Assembly (NCBI GenBank): GCA_903901915.1
Contig: CAIUSV010000046.1
Span: forward strand, 1 to 64,000
DNA length: 64,000 nucleotides
From: an uncultured Rhodospirillaceae bacterium
GTDB lineage: Bacteria > Pseudomonadota > Alphaproteobacteria > Rhodospirillales > Magnetospirillaceae
Direction: 5' to 3'
Part shown: in pieces, positions 24,177 through 32,177 of the stretch
How positions within the stretch are numbered: position 1 is the first letter of the stretch
Layout: each line of letters opens with the position of its first letter
Made by a program: the position numbers and the translations under genes
Notes under the pieces: model-generated
Told to the model about the DNA's origin: nothing
The model's database searches: none
The model's input: the letters and a program-made list of their open reading frames with translations, nothing else

Positions 24177-25307
24177 TCAGGAAGTCGCCTCCACCAGCAT
24201 CGCCCCGAACAGCCCCACCAGCCGCAGATCCAGTTGCGCCGCCATCTTTTCCCGGATGACGTCCAGCGCCTGGCCGGGCGACAGCGCCGGACGGTAAGGA
24301 CGGCGTTCGGTCAGGGCGGCGAAGACATCGACGATGGCGGCCATGCGCACCAGATCGTTGAGCTGATCGCCCGACAGCTTGTCGGGATAGCCGCTGCCGT
24401 CAAGGCGCTCGTGATGCTGGGCGATGATCGCCGCGACGCCGCGGGGAATGTCGGAATGGCCGTCCAGACTGCGGACGGCGGAGCCGACATGATCGTGCAT
24501 CAGCGTCCATTCGGCGCCGGACAGCGCCGAAGGCTTGTTCAGCAACTTGGGCGGCAGGGCCAGCTTACCGATATCATGCATCAGTCCGCCCGAGGCCAGG
24601 ATCATCAACTGGTCCTCTCCCAGTCCGATGGCCTTGCCGAACATGGTCAGAACCGTCGCGACCCGAAGCGAATGGACGTAGACGAGATTGTCGTGATAGC
24701 GCAGCCCCTCGAAGATGTAGCCATAGCTGGACTCCTGCACCACCTCGACGATGGGACCACAGGCGTCGGTCACGGTCTTGTATTCGACCAGACCATTGGC
24801 TCCGACCAGATCGACCACGGCGGAGAACGCCGCCAGCGACCGCTCCAGCGCCTCGCGCGGGCCGCGGGGCAATTGGCTCCACCCAGCCTCGACCACCTTG
24901 TTCAGCAACCCGGACAGCACCTCGGGCGCCTCGTCGGCGGCGGTTCGCCCCTTGATCACCGCGTCCGGCGGCGGCGTCATCCGCAGCGGATCGAGCGAGG
25001 CGCTGTCGCTGCTGAGGATGATGGGCACGAACTCGAACGGCGGATGATGGCGGAGCAGACGAACCGGCTCGACCCCCTTGGACAATGGCACCTGATCACT
25101 GACGATGATCGCCGCCGGGGATGACATGGTCCGGCCGATGGCGGCCTCGATGCCGGGGAATTCGCTTACCCGGTACAGTCGGGCCAATGCCCCGGTCAGG
25201 GCGTCGCGGCGCTGGGGATCGGGATCGATCACCACCACGGCCGACCGGCTGGACGTCAATTGGTCGCCAAGGGGGAGCGGCGAAACGAACGAAAGTTGCA
25301 CGGTCAT
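24177..25307 (-). CDS. HD-GYP domain protein with N-terminal receiver-like domain, likely c-di-GMP phosphodiesterase
   Basis: This 376-aa protein combines a receiver-like region (about residues 22-140, with AVVVIDPDPQRR, then IIVSDQVPL where Asp71 would be the phospho-acceptor) and a C-terminal HD-GYP phosphodiesterase domain. The HD pair is in GLMHDIGKLALP (His244-Asp245) and the HD-GYP signature HHERLDGSGYP (298-308) is complete, so c-di-GMP hydrolysis is expected. I chose ATG 25307 over the ATG at 25343 because an AGGTG site lies seven bases upstream. The stop is four bases from the CoxS-like start, so this regulator is probably co-transcribed with the molybdo-hydroxylase genes. Confidence 0.88.
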   Translation of the reverse strand: MTVQLSFVSPLPLGDQLTSSRSAVVVIDPDPQRRDALTGALARLYRVSEFPGIEAAIGRTMSSPAAIIVSDQVPLSKGVEPVRLLRHHPPFEFVPIILSSDSASLDPLRMTPPPDAVIKGRTAADEAPEVLSGLLNKVVEAGWSQLPRGPREALERSLAAFSAVVDLVGANGLVEYKTVTDACGPIVEVVQESSYGYIFEGLRYHDNLVYVHSLRVATVLTMFGKAIGLGEDQLMILASGGLMHDIGKLALPPKLLNKPSALSGAEWTLMHDHVGSAVRSLDGHSDIPRGVAAIIAQHHERLDGSGYPDKLSGDQLNDLVRMAAIVDVFAALTERRPYRPALSPGQALDVIREKMAAQLDLRLVGLFGAMLVEATS

Positions 25308-25455
25308 GGGCGACACCTGGGATTCGGGCGGTGATGGTCGCACGCCGCGCCTCGGGGCGCAAGGCTGGCCGACGCCATTCTTCCTTCCGCGACGCTTGGC
25401 GGACGCCCGGCCGGGGCGTTATGATCCGGTCGCTGATTTTTGGAAACGGACGCGC

Positions 25456-26022
25456 ATGCCCATCGCGGTGAAATCCTGTCTCGACGTGGTGTTCTGGTTG
25501 ACGGATCAGGCGCTCAACGACCGGGAATACATCCAGCCGCAAAAGCTGCACCGGCTGCTGTACCTGTCGCAGGCGTATTTCGCCGTGGCCTATCATGGCC
25601 GCAAGCTGATGCCGGCAACCTTCGTCACCGACGCCTTCGGCCCGGTGGAACCGACGGTATTCCACGCCCTGGCGTTCGGACGGCCGCACATGATCGAGGG
25701 CAATCCGGTTTCCGATCAGGTGTCGCACTTCCTTGACGGCATCTGGCGCCGGTTCGGCCGCTATACCGCCGACCAGTTGACCAAGAAAGTCGCCGAGCAT
25801 GCCCCCGTCGCCCTGGCCATGGCCAAGGGCGTCAACGAAGAGATCGCCTTTGTCGAGATGGTGACGTTTTATTCCAGCGAAGCCGCCGCGCGCAAATCCC
25901 CCGCCGGGGTCGAACCGCTGGATCAAGTGGTCAAACCGCGGGTGATGCGCTCGCAATCGGGCAAGGCCGTCGCCGTCAAGACCTGGGCGCCCAAGGCGGT
26001 AGCGGTCAAGAAGGACGAATGA
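25456..26022 (+). CDS. Panacea (SocA/DUF4065-like) domain protein
   Basis: This 188-aa protein shows the Panacea pattern: VVFWLTDQALNDREYIQPQK, LHRLLYLSQAYFAVAYHGRK and the DAFGPVEPTVFHAL segment that recurs in the family (DUF4065, including the SocA antitoxin of Caulobacter and GepA-like phage proteins). Panacea proteins can act as antitoxins for very different toxins, often through a proteolytic adaptor or chaperone-like role. The C-terminal 35 residues are basic (KTWAPKAVAVKKDE). The stop overlaps the start of a GH25 lysozyme-like lipoprotein gene (ATGA), an unusual partner. Whether this is a toxin-antitoxin pair is unknown. Confidence 0.75.
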   Translation: MPIAVKSCLDVVFWLTDQALNDREYIQPQKLHRLLYLSQAYFAVAYHGRKLMPATFVTDAFGPVEPTVFHALAFGRPHMIEGNPVSDQVSHFLDGIWRRFGRYTADQLTKKVAEHAPVALAMAKGVNEEIAFVEMVTFYSSEAAARKSPAGVEPLDQVVKPRVMRSQSGKAVAVKTWAPKAVAVKKDE

Positions 26023-26894
26023 ACAGGTCTCCCCTCAGCCGCCGGGCCGTACTCGCCGGCCTCGCCGCCGCCGGCCTCGCCGGTTGCGCCGCACCGCCGC
26101 CAGCCGCCTATCCCCCCGCCGCCGTCCGCCCGTCGACGTCCCTCGGCCCGCGGCCCAAGGCCACGCCGGGGCTGGTGGACGATCCCGCCCTGCTGGGGCT
26201 GAACGCCGTCATCGACATCCATCACGCCAACGCGGTACGCAGCTTCACCCAGGCCCGGTTGGACAGCGGCATCGCCGCCGTCTTCCACAAGGCCAGCGAA
26301 GGCGACTGGCTCGACCCCCGCTATGACGAGCGCCGCGCCATGGCCGAGTCCGCCGGCCTGCTGTGGGGCGCCTACCATTTCGGCACCCGCCAGCACCCCG
26401 GCGCGGTGCAGGCCCGCATCTTCCTCGCCGCCGCCCGGCTGGACGCGGCGACACTGCCGGTGCTGGACCTGGAACTCAACGAGCGGGCACCGGGCAATTC
26501 CATGGAGATCGGCGCCGCCGAGGATTTCGTCCGCGAGGTATTGGCCGCCACCGGCCGGCTGCCGCTGCTTTACGTCCACCCCGCCTGGGCCGACGGCGAG
26601 ACGCTTCGCGGCCGCTCGCTGGGCGGGGCGATCACGGCGGGCTCGATCCTGGCCGCCTGCGACCTGTGGCTGGCCGACTATCGCTTCGAGCCCGAATTGC
26701 CGCGCGCCTGGTCCGGACGCGGCTGGCGGATGTGGCAGTATGCCGGCGACGACGCCAATTCCGGCGGGCCGTTCCGTGACCGGGCGCGCCAAGTGATGGG
26801 CATCGACCGCTGCGACCGCTCGGTGTTCGCCGGCGGTCGCGACGCCCTGGTCCGCTACTGGACCGCCGAGGCCGGGCGGGGCGCCATCGGCTGA
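26019..26894 (+). CDS. GH25 (lysozyme/muramidase-like) lipoprotein
   Basis: This 291-aa protein has a twin-arginine style lipoprotein leader (SRRAVLAGLAAAGLAGCAAP, lipobox LAGC with Cys22), so it is probably lipidated at the periplasmic face. A proline-rich linker leads to a glycoside hydrolase family 25 domain: GLNAVIDIHHANAVRSF (about 67-83) with the first acidic residue, then AVFHKASEGDWLDPRY, LPVLDLELNERAPG with the catalytic acidic pair, and RMWQYAGDD. GH25 enzymes cut the glycan strand of peptidoglycan. The start overlaps the Panacea gene by four bases. The 3-prime end overlaps the convergent deacetylase gene by 40 bases. Confidence 0.87.
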   Translation: MNRSPLSRRAVLAGLAAAGLAGCAAPPPAAYPPAAVRPSTSLGPRPKATPGLVDDPALLGLNAVIDIHHANAVRSFTQARLDSGIAAVFHKASEGDWLDPRYDERRAMAESAGLLWGAYHFGTRQHPGAVQARIFLAAARLDAATLPVLDLELNERAPGNSMEIGAAEDFVREVLAATGRLPLLYVHPAWADGETLRGRSLGGAITAGSILAACDLWLADYRFEPELPRAWSGRGWRMWQYAGDDANSGGPFRDRARQVMGIDRCDRSVFAGGRDALVRYWTAEAGRGAIG

Positions 26895-27631
26895 TCTGAC
26901 CGGACCGGCGGCGGATTGTCGGCGCGGTACCGGGCGACGGTGACGAAGGTACAGCCCTTGGCCTTGAGATCATCCAGCACCGCCGCCATGGCGACGATGG
27001 TGCTGTCGTGGATGTCGTGGAACAGGAATACCCCATGGGCGCCTTGGCCGGCGGGCAGAATATTGCCCTCCAGCGCCGCGACGGTGTGATAGCGCCAATC
27101 CTCGCTGTCCCGGGACCACAGCACCACCTCCAGCCCCTCCTTGCGCGCCTGATCGACCAGGGCCTGATCGTAGGAGCCGTAGGGCGGCCGGAAGAACCGG
27201 GGTTCGGCCCCCAGGCTGCGGAGCAGCGCCTCGGTATCCTCGATCTCCTTGCGGCGCGCCGCCTCGTCCAGCCGGCGCATGTCGGGATGGTCCCAGGAAT
27301 GGTTCTCGACCTCGTGGCCATCGGCGACCATGCGGCGAATGATGTCGGGATGACGGCGAACATGGTCGCCGAGGACAAAGAAGGTCGCCTTCAGCGTCTT
27401 CGCCGCCAGCAGGTCCAGCAGCACCCCGGTGTGGGGACCGGGACCATCGTCGAAGGTGATGGCGCACTCGCCCGCCTTGCCGGCACCGCCGAAATCCAGC
27501 GGCGGCGGCTGGCCCTTGGGAATCTCGGTCCTGGGCGCACCGCCCAGCCACGACAGCCATCCCGCCGCCGCCGGGACCGACGACAGCAGCAAGGCCAAGG
27601 CAACACCGCATAAAACCAGCCGCATGATCAT
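26855..27631 (-). CDS. Polysaccharide deacetylase (CE4/NodB family), exported
   Basis: This is a 258-aa protein with a Sec signal peptide (hydrophobic run LVLCGVALALLLSSVPAAAG) and a NodB-homology domain. The five motifs are visible: AITFDDGPGPH (motif 1, catalytic base Asp), HSWDHPDM (motif 2, the H-x-x-x-H metal ligands), RFFRPPYGSYD (motif 3), VLWSRDSEDW (motif 4) and VFLFHDIHDS (motif 5). It deacetylates an N-acetylated sugar polymer such as peptidoglycan or an exopolysaccharide in the periplasm. ATG 27625 is an alternative start. It converges on the GH25 gene with a 40-base overlap, so two cell-wall enzymes share their tails. Confidence 0.9.
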   Translation of the reverse strand: MIMRLVLCGVALALLLSSVPAAAGWLSWLGGAPRTEIPKGQPPPLDFGGAGKAGECAITFDDGPGPHTGVLLDLLAAKTLKATFFVLGDHVRRHPDIIRRMVADGHEVENHSWDHPDMRRLDEAARRKEIEDTEALLRSLGAEPRFFRPPYGSYDQALVDQARKEGLEVVLWSRDSEDWRYHTVAALEGNILPAGQGAHGVFLFHDIHDSTIVAMAAVLDDLKAKGCTFVTVARYRADNPPPVRSDQPMAPRPASAVQ

Positions 27632-27659
27632 CCCCGCGCCGCGACACGGAAACAGTGTA

Positions 27660-28934
27660 TCACGCCGCCGCCCCTTCCGCGACGGCGGGCGTGTCGCGCC
27701 CGATCATCATCGCCATGATCGAGGCGGCCAGACAGGCGATCCCGGCCGAGATGAAGGCCAATTTGTAGTCGCCCAGATCGGTCCGGATCCAGCCGGCCAG
27801 GAAGGCGGCGGTGGCCGCCCCCACCTGATGGGACGCGAAGATCCAACCGAACATCACGCCCGCCTTCTCGCGCCCGAAGGCGGCGGCGGCCAGCTTGACC
27901 GTGGGCGGAACCGTGGCGATCCAATCCAGGCCATAGAACACCGCGAACAACCACAGCCCGAACACGTCGGGGCCGAACGCCCAGTCGAGAAAGATCAACG
28001 ACAGCCCCCGGAGGCCGTAGTACCACGCCAGCAGCTTGCGCGAGTCCCAACGGTCGGACAGCCACCCCGACAAGGTGGTGCCGACCATGTCGAATACCCC
28101 CATGGCCGCCAGCAGCCCGGCGGCTTTGACCTCGGGGATGCCGTGGTCGAAACAGGCCGGCACCAGATGGGTGCCGATCAGACCGTTGGTCGATAGGCCG
28201 CAGACGTAGAAGGTGCCCGCCAGCAGCCAGAAATCCTTCGACCCGAAGCCCGCCTTCAGCGCCAATACCGCCGCCACCGCCGGATTGCCGGCCCGGACCG
28301 GCGCCGGCGGCGCCTCGGTCGCTCCCACCGGCCACAGCCCCACGTCGGAGGGCCGGTCGCGCATCAACAGCCACACCACCGGCACCATCACCGCCGCCGC
28401 CGCCGCGATGATGAACACCGCCGCCCGCCAGCCCCAATGTTCGACCGCCATGGCCATCTGCGGCAGGAAGATCAACTGACCGGTGGCGGTCGCCGCCGAC
28501 AGCACCCCCATCACCGTGCCGCGATAGGCATCGAACCAGCGGCTGACCACGGTGGCGCCCAGCACCAGGGCGATGGTGCCCGAGCCGCCGCCGACGACGA
28601 CGCCCCACAACAGCACCATGTGCCACGGCGCGGTCATCGCCGTGGTGACGGCGACCCCCAGCGCCAGCACCGCCAACGCCAGCGCCATGGTGTTGCGCAC
28701 GCCGATGCGGTCCATCACCGCCGCCGCGAACGGCGCCATCAGGCCGTAAAGGATCAGGTTGACCGACACCGCCGCCGAGATGGTGGCGCGGCTCCAGCCG
28801 AATTCGGCTTCCAGCGGCACCATCATCACCCCCGGCGCCGAGCGGACACCCGCCGCCACCAGCAGTGTCGCGAAGGTCAGCGCCGCGGCGATCCAGCCGT
28901 AGTGCAGCCTGGTGGTCCGAGCCGGTGCGGACAT
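27660..28934 (-). CDS. MFS transporter, 424 aa
   Basis: This inner-membrane transporter has the 12-helix pattern of the major facilitator superfamily and resembles the oxalate/formate antiporter and monocarboxylate group (NTMALALAVLALGV, WGVVVGGGSGTIALVLGATV, RWFDAYRGTVMGVLSAATAT in the N-terminal half; GWIFASHQVGAATAAFLAGW in the last part). Substrate unknown. I chose ATG 28934 because a GGGAG site lies just upstream; the open frame extends to 28958. The promoter region is shared with the divergent TetR gene and contains an operator, so expression is likely de-repressed by the same signal, perhaps an electrophile or solvent handled by the OYE encoded beyond the regulator. Confidence 0.9.
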   Translation of the reverse strand: MSAPARTTRLHYGWIAAALTFATLLVAAGVRSAPGVMMVPLEAEFGWSRATISAAVSVNLILYGLMAPFAAAVMDRIGVRNTMALALAVLALGVAVTTAMTAPWHMVLLWGVVVGGGSGTIALVLGATVVSRWFDAYRGTVMGVLSAATATGQLIFLPQMAMAVEHWGWRAAVFIIAAAAAVMVPVVWLLMRDRPSDVGLWPVGATEAPPAPVRAGNPAVAAVLALKAGFGSKDFWLLAGTFYVCGLSTNGLIGTHLVPACFDHGIPEVKAAGLLAAMGVFDMVGTTLSGWLSDRWDSRKLLAWYYGLRGLSLIFLDWAFGPDVFGLWLFAVFYGLDWIATVPPTVKLAAAAFGREKAGVMFGWIFASHQVGAATAAFLAGWIRTDLGDYKLAFISAGIACLAASIMAMMIGRDTPAVAEGAAA

Positions 28935-28967
28935 GGCGCTCCCTTTCGATGATACCAATCTGTCTCA

Positions 28968-29002
28968 TTGCCTTTGTACAGACAGGTCTGTATCATTGTC
29001 AA
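28968..29002. promoter_or_regulatory. Overlapping divergent promoters with TetR operator
   Basis: A perfect inverted repeat TACAGAC-AG-GTCTGTA occupies 28977-28992. On the plus strand, TTGCCT (28968-28973) and TATCAT (28991-28996) are 17 bases apart and suit a sigma-70 promoter for the TetR-OYE operon. On the minus strand, TTGACA (28997-29002) and TACAAA (28973-28978) are 18 apart and suit the MFS gene. The repeat fills both spacers, so one bound TetR dimer pair would block both promoters. Confidence 0.75.
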
Positions 29003-29028
29003 CCGGGATCAACCGGATCGACCACCGC

Positions 29029-29634
29029 ATGAACAAACCAGAACCCTGCGACAGGCTCTCCGCCCGCGACCGCATCCTGGCCGCCGCCAACGAGCTGTTC
29101 TACCACGAAGGTATCCGCGCCATCGGCATCGACACCGTGATCGAAAAAGCCGGCGTCGCCAAGATGAGCCTGTACCGCGCCTTCCCCTCCAAGGACGACC
29201 TGATCGCCGCCTTCCTGGAGATGCGCGACCGCCTGTATTGGGAGTGGTGGGACAAGGTCACCGCCCGCCATCCCGACGACCCGCTCCGGCAGTTGCGCGC
29301 CCTGTTCGAGGCGGTGGCGCGGCGGACCTCCGGCCCCGACTATCGCGGCTGCCCGTTCGTCAACACCTCGGTAGAGTTTCCCGACCCCAATCATCCCGGC
29401 CGGAAAGTGATCGCCGCCCATATGGACGAGTTGCGCCGCCGGCTCGGCGCTCTGGTCGATGGGTTGGGCGTCGCCCGCCCGGCCCTGCTGACCGACCAGC
29501 TGCTGCTGCTGCTGGAAGGCGCCTATTCGGCCGGCAACACCCTGGGGCCGGACGGTCCCTCGGCGACGGCGGCGCTGGCCGCCGAAACCATCATCCAATC
29601 CCATGTCTCCCCCACACTCCAGAGGCCCGCATGA
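29029..29634 (+). CDS. TetR/AcrR family transcriptional repressor
   Basis: This 201-aa regulator has an N-terminal TetR HTH: SARDRILAAANELFYHEGIR, then AIGIDTVIEKAGVAKMSLYR with AFPSKDDLIAAFLEMRDRLY (residues 11-70). The C-terminal ligand domain includes DYRGCPFVNTSVEFPDPNHP, a signature of the TetR_C_33-type/AcuR-like regulators, where the Cys could sense electrophiles. It lies 94 bases from the divergent MFS gene with a 16-base palindromic operator between, and overlaps the OYE gene by four bases (ATGA). The ATG at 29029 is the first that gives the HTH its normal place. Confidence 0.92.
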   Translation: MNKPEPCDRLSARDRILAAANELFYHEGIRAIGIDTVIEKAGVAKMSLYRAFPSKDDLIAAFLEMRDRLYWEWWDKVTARHPDDPLRQLRALFEAVARRTSGPDYRGCPFVNTSVEFPDPNHPGRKVIAAHMDELRRRLGALVDGLGVARPALLTDQLLLLLEGAYSAGNTLGPDGPSATAALAAETIIQSHVSPTLQRPA

Positions 29635-30749
29635 CCACACCGCATCTGTTCCAGCCCCTGACGCTTCGTGGCCTGACCCTGAAGAACCGCGTCGCCGTTC
29701 CCCCCATGTGCCAGTACAGCGCCATCGACGGCCGGGCGGGTGACTGGCATCTCCAGCATTACGGCGCCATGGCGGCGTCGGGGCCGGGCATGATCGTCAT
29801 CGAGGCGGCCGGAGTGGTTCCCGACGGGCGCATCTCGCCCTATTGCCTCAGCCTCCACGACGACGCCACCGAGGCCGCCTTCACCCGGCTGGTCGGCGCG
29901 CTGAAGGGATTTGGCGGCGACAGCGCCATTGCCGTCCAACTGAACCATGCCGGCCGCAAGGGCGGTGCCGCCCGCCCGTGGGAAGGCGGCGGTCCGGCCA
30001 AGAGCGGTGGCTGGTCCACCCTGTCGGCCTCGGACGTTCCCTTCGATAGCGGTTGGCCGACACCCCGCGCCGCCACCGCCGACGACCTCGCCCACCTGAA
30101 GCAGAGCTTCGTCGATGCCGCCGGCCGGGCGTTGCGCGTCGGCTTCGACGCCATCGAGCTGCATTCCGCCCACGGCTACCTGCTGCACCAGTTCCTGTCG
30201 CCGCTGTCCAACCGGCGCGACGACCGCTATGGCGGCTCGCTGGACAACCGCATGCGCTTTCCGCTGGAGGTGGTCGAGGCGGTGCGCGCCGCTTGGCCCG
30301 CCGACAAGCCGTTGGGCATCCGCATCAGCGCCACCGACTGGATCGACGGCGGCTGGACCGCCGACGAGTCGGTGGTCTATGCCCAGGCGTTCAAGGCTGC
30401 CGGCATCGACTATGTCTGCGTCTCCTCGGGCGGGCTGGCGGCCAATGCCAAGCCGCCCATCGGCCCCGGCTATCAGCTTCCGCTGGCCCGGCGCATCCGC
30501 CACGAGGTCGGCATTCCCACCCGCGCCGTCGGCCTGATCGCCTCGCCGCATCAGGCGGAAACCGCCCTGGCCGAGGGCGACGCCGACATGATCGCCGTCG
30601 GTCGCGGCTTCCTCGACAATCCGCGCTGGGTCTGGCACGCCGCCCAGGCGTTGGGGGCCGACATCGCCTATCCGCCCCAGTACATGGCCGCCCTCGGCCG
30701 CCTGTGGCCGGGAGCGGCGCTGGCGCGCTCCCAGGCGGCGGCGGAGTAG
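29631..30749 (+). CDS. NADH:flavin oxidoreductase, Old Yellow Enzyme family (YqjM-like)
   Basis: This 372-aa FMN enzyme reduces activated C=C bonds of enones, nitroesters or quinones using NAD(P)H. It begins with LFQPLTLRGLTLKNRVAVPP and MCQYSA; the MCQYSA motif with Cys26 is the thermophilic-like/YqjM class signature. Also seen are QLNHAGRKGG (FMN-binding His), ELHSAHGYLLHQFLSPLSNR with the substrate His pair, and the C-terminal ADMIAVGRGFLDNPRW. It is co-transcribed with the TetR gene, so it is probably induced by its substrates or by electrophilic stress. A strong hairpin follows the stop. Confidence 0.93.
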   Translation: MTTPHLFQPLTLRGLTLKNRVAVPPMCQYSAIDGRAGDWHLQHYGAMAASGPGMIVIEAAGVVPDGRISPYCLSLHDDATEAAFTRLVGALKGFGGDSAIAVQLNHAGRKGGAARPWEGGGPAKSGGWSTLSASDVPFDSGWPTPRAATADDLAHLKQSFVDAAGRALRVGFDAIELHSAHGYLLHQFLSPLSNRRDDRYGGSLDNRMRFPLEVVEAVRAAWPADKPLGIRISATDWIDGGWTADESVVYAQAFKAAGIDYVCVSSGGLAANAKPPIGPGYQLPLARRIRHEVGIPTRAVGLIASPHQAETALAEGDADMIAVGRGFLDNPRWVWHAAQALGADIAYPPQYMAALGRLWPGAALARSQAAAE

Positions 30750-30757
30750 TCACGAAA

Positions 30758-30788
30758 AGGCCCGCCCCGGATCAACCGGGGCGGGCCT
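30758..30788 (-). terminator. Rho-independent terminator of the first dctA-like gene
   Basis: A perfect 13-base stem (30758-30770 with 30776-30788) and five-base loop lie between the convergent OYE gene and the DctA-type gene. On the minus strand the hairpin is followed by TTTT, so it mainly ends the dctA-like transcript; the plus-strand side lacks a T-run but could still serve the OYE operon. Confidence 0.8.
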
Positions 30789-30807
30789 GAGCGCGCGGCA
30801 ACGAAGA

Positions 30808-32055
30808 TCAGGAAAGGATTTCCTTCATCCGCTCGTGATCGAGTTCCTTTTCCCACTTGGACACCACCACGGCGGCGACGCCGTTGCCAATGAAGTTGGT
30901 CAGCGCCCGCGCCTCGGACATGAAGCGGTCGATGCCCAGGATCAGCGCCAATCCGGCCACCGGCACCGAGGGAACCACCGCCAGCGTCGCCGCCAGGGTG
31001 ATGAAGCCGGCACCGGTGACGCCCGACGCGCCCTTCGACGTCAGCATGGCGACGCCCAGCAGGGTCAGTTCCTGGCCCAAGGTCAGCTCGATGTCCAGCG
31101 CCTGGGCGACGAACAGCGCCGCCATGGTCAGATAGATGTTGGTGCCGTCCAGGTTGAAGGAATAGCCCGACGGAACCACCAGCCCCACCACCGACTTGGA
31201 ACAGCCCATGTTCTCCAGCTTGCGCATCAGCGGCACCAGCGCCGATTCCGACGACGAGGTGCCGAGCACGGTCAGCAACTCTTCCATGATGTATTTGATG
31301 AACTTGAAGATGTTGAAGCCGACCAGCAGGGCGATGGACCCCAGCACCACCACCACGAACAGCACGCAGGTCAGATAGAAGCTGCCCATCAGCGCCGCCA
31401 GCGGCTTCAGCGCGGCGACGCCGTACTTGCCGATGGTGAAGGCCATGGCGCCGCCGGCGCCCAGCGGAGCCACCTTCATGATGGTGTTCATCATGGCGAA
31501 GAAGATGTGGGAACACTCCTCGATGAACATGTGCACGCCCTGGCCGGTGCGCCCCATGTGGGTCATGGCGTAGCCGAACAGAATCGCCACCAGCAACACC
31601 TGCAACAGATCGCCACCGCCGGTGAAGGCATCAAGCAGGGTCTTGGGGATGATGTGCAGCAGGAAATCGATGGAGCTTTGCTCCGACGCCATCTTGGCGT
31701 AGTTGGCCACCGCCTTGGCGTCCAACGCCGCCGGATCGGCATGGAAACCGGAACCGGGCTTGATGGTGTTCATCACCACCAGGCCGATGACCAGGGCGAA
31801 GGTGGACACCACCTCGAAATAGACCAGGGCCTTGCCGCCGACCCGGCCGACCTTCTTCATGTCGCCGGCGCCCGAGATGCCCAGCACCACGGTGCAGAAG
31901 ATCACCGGGCTGATCAGCATCTTGACCAGGGCGATGAAGCCATCGCCCAGCGGCTTCAGCTTCACGGCGAAATCGGGTTGGACGTATCCCAGGGTGCCGC
32001 CGGCAAGAATGGCGAGCAGAACCCAGAAATACAGGTGGCCGGTCAGGCGCTTCAT
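30808..32055 (-). CDS. Dicarboxylate/amino acid:cation symporter, DctA family (copy 1)
   Basis: This 415-aa inner-membrane symporter belongs to the DAACS family (DctA/GltP). Signatures are the serine-rich re-entrant loop [18 protein letters not shown], the NMDGT-like helix motif [20 protein letters not shown], the second loop [20 protein letters not shown], and the substrate-binding [19 protein letters not shown]. Expected substrates are C4-dicarboxylates such as succinate, fumarate and malate with protons or sodium. The start is ATG 32055, immediately after an in-frame GTG, with a GGAGA site upstream. It is followed by a terminator and preceded by a hairpin, so it is probably transcribed apart from the neighbouring paralogue. 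Confidence 0.93.
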   Translation of the reverse strand: MKRLTGHLYFWVLLAILAGGTLGYVQPDFAVKLKPLGDGFIALVKMLISPVIFCTVVLGISGAGDMKKVGRVGGKALVYFEVVSTFALVIGLVVMNTIKPGSGFHADPAALDAKAVANYAKMASEQSSIDFLLHIIPKTLLDAFTGGGDLLQVLLVAILFGYAMTHMGRTGQGVHMFIEECSHIFFAMMNTIMKVAPLGAGGAMAFTIGKYGVAALKPLAALMGSFYLTCVLFVVVVLGSIALLVGFNIFKFIKYIMEELLTVLGTSSSESALVPLMRKLENMGCSKSVVGLVVPSGYSFNLDGTNIYLTMAALFVAQALDIELTLGQELTLLGVAMLTSKGASGVTGAGFITLAATLAVVPSVPVAGLALILGIDRFMSEARALTNFIGNGVAAVVVSKWEKELDHERMKEILS

Positions 32056-32123
32056 CACGATGTCTCCGATTTCACAAGTGGCAGGGCCTCGTGTCTATAT
32101 CGGTATGACCACCTGACAAGCAA

Positions 32124-32151
32124 GAGGCCCGGCAAGGGCATGCCGGGCCTC
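32124..32151 (-). terminator. Hairpin downstream of the second dctA-like gene
   Basis: GAGGCCCGGCA (32124-32134) pairs with TGCCGGGCCTC (32141-32151) around six bases. It lies 26 bases after the stop of copy 2 and 68 bases upstream of copy 1, both on the minus strand. The minus side continues TTGCTTGT, a weak T-rich tail, so it probably limits read-through between the two paralogues. Confidence 0.65.
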
Positions 32152-32177
32152 CTTCCTTTCTTTCCGCTCCCCGCCAA

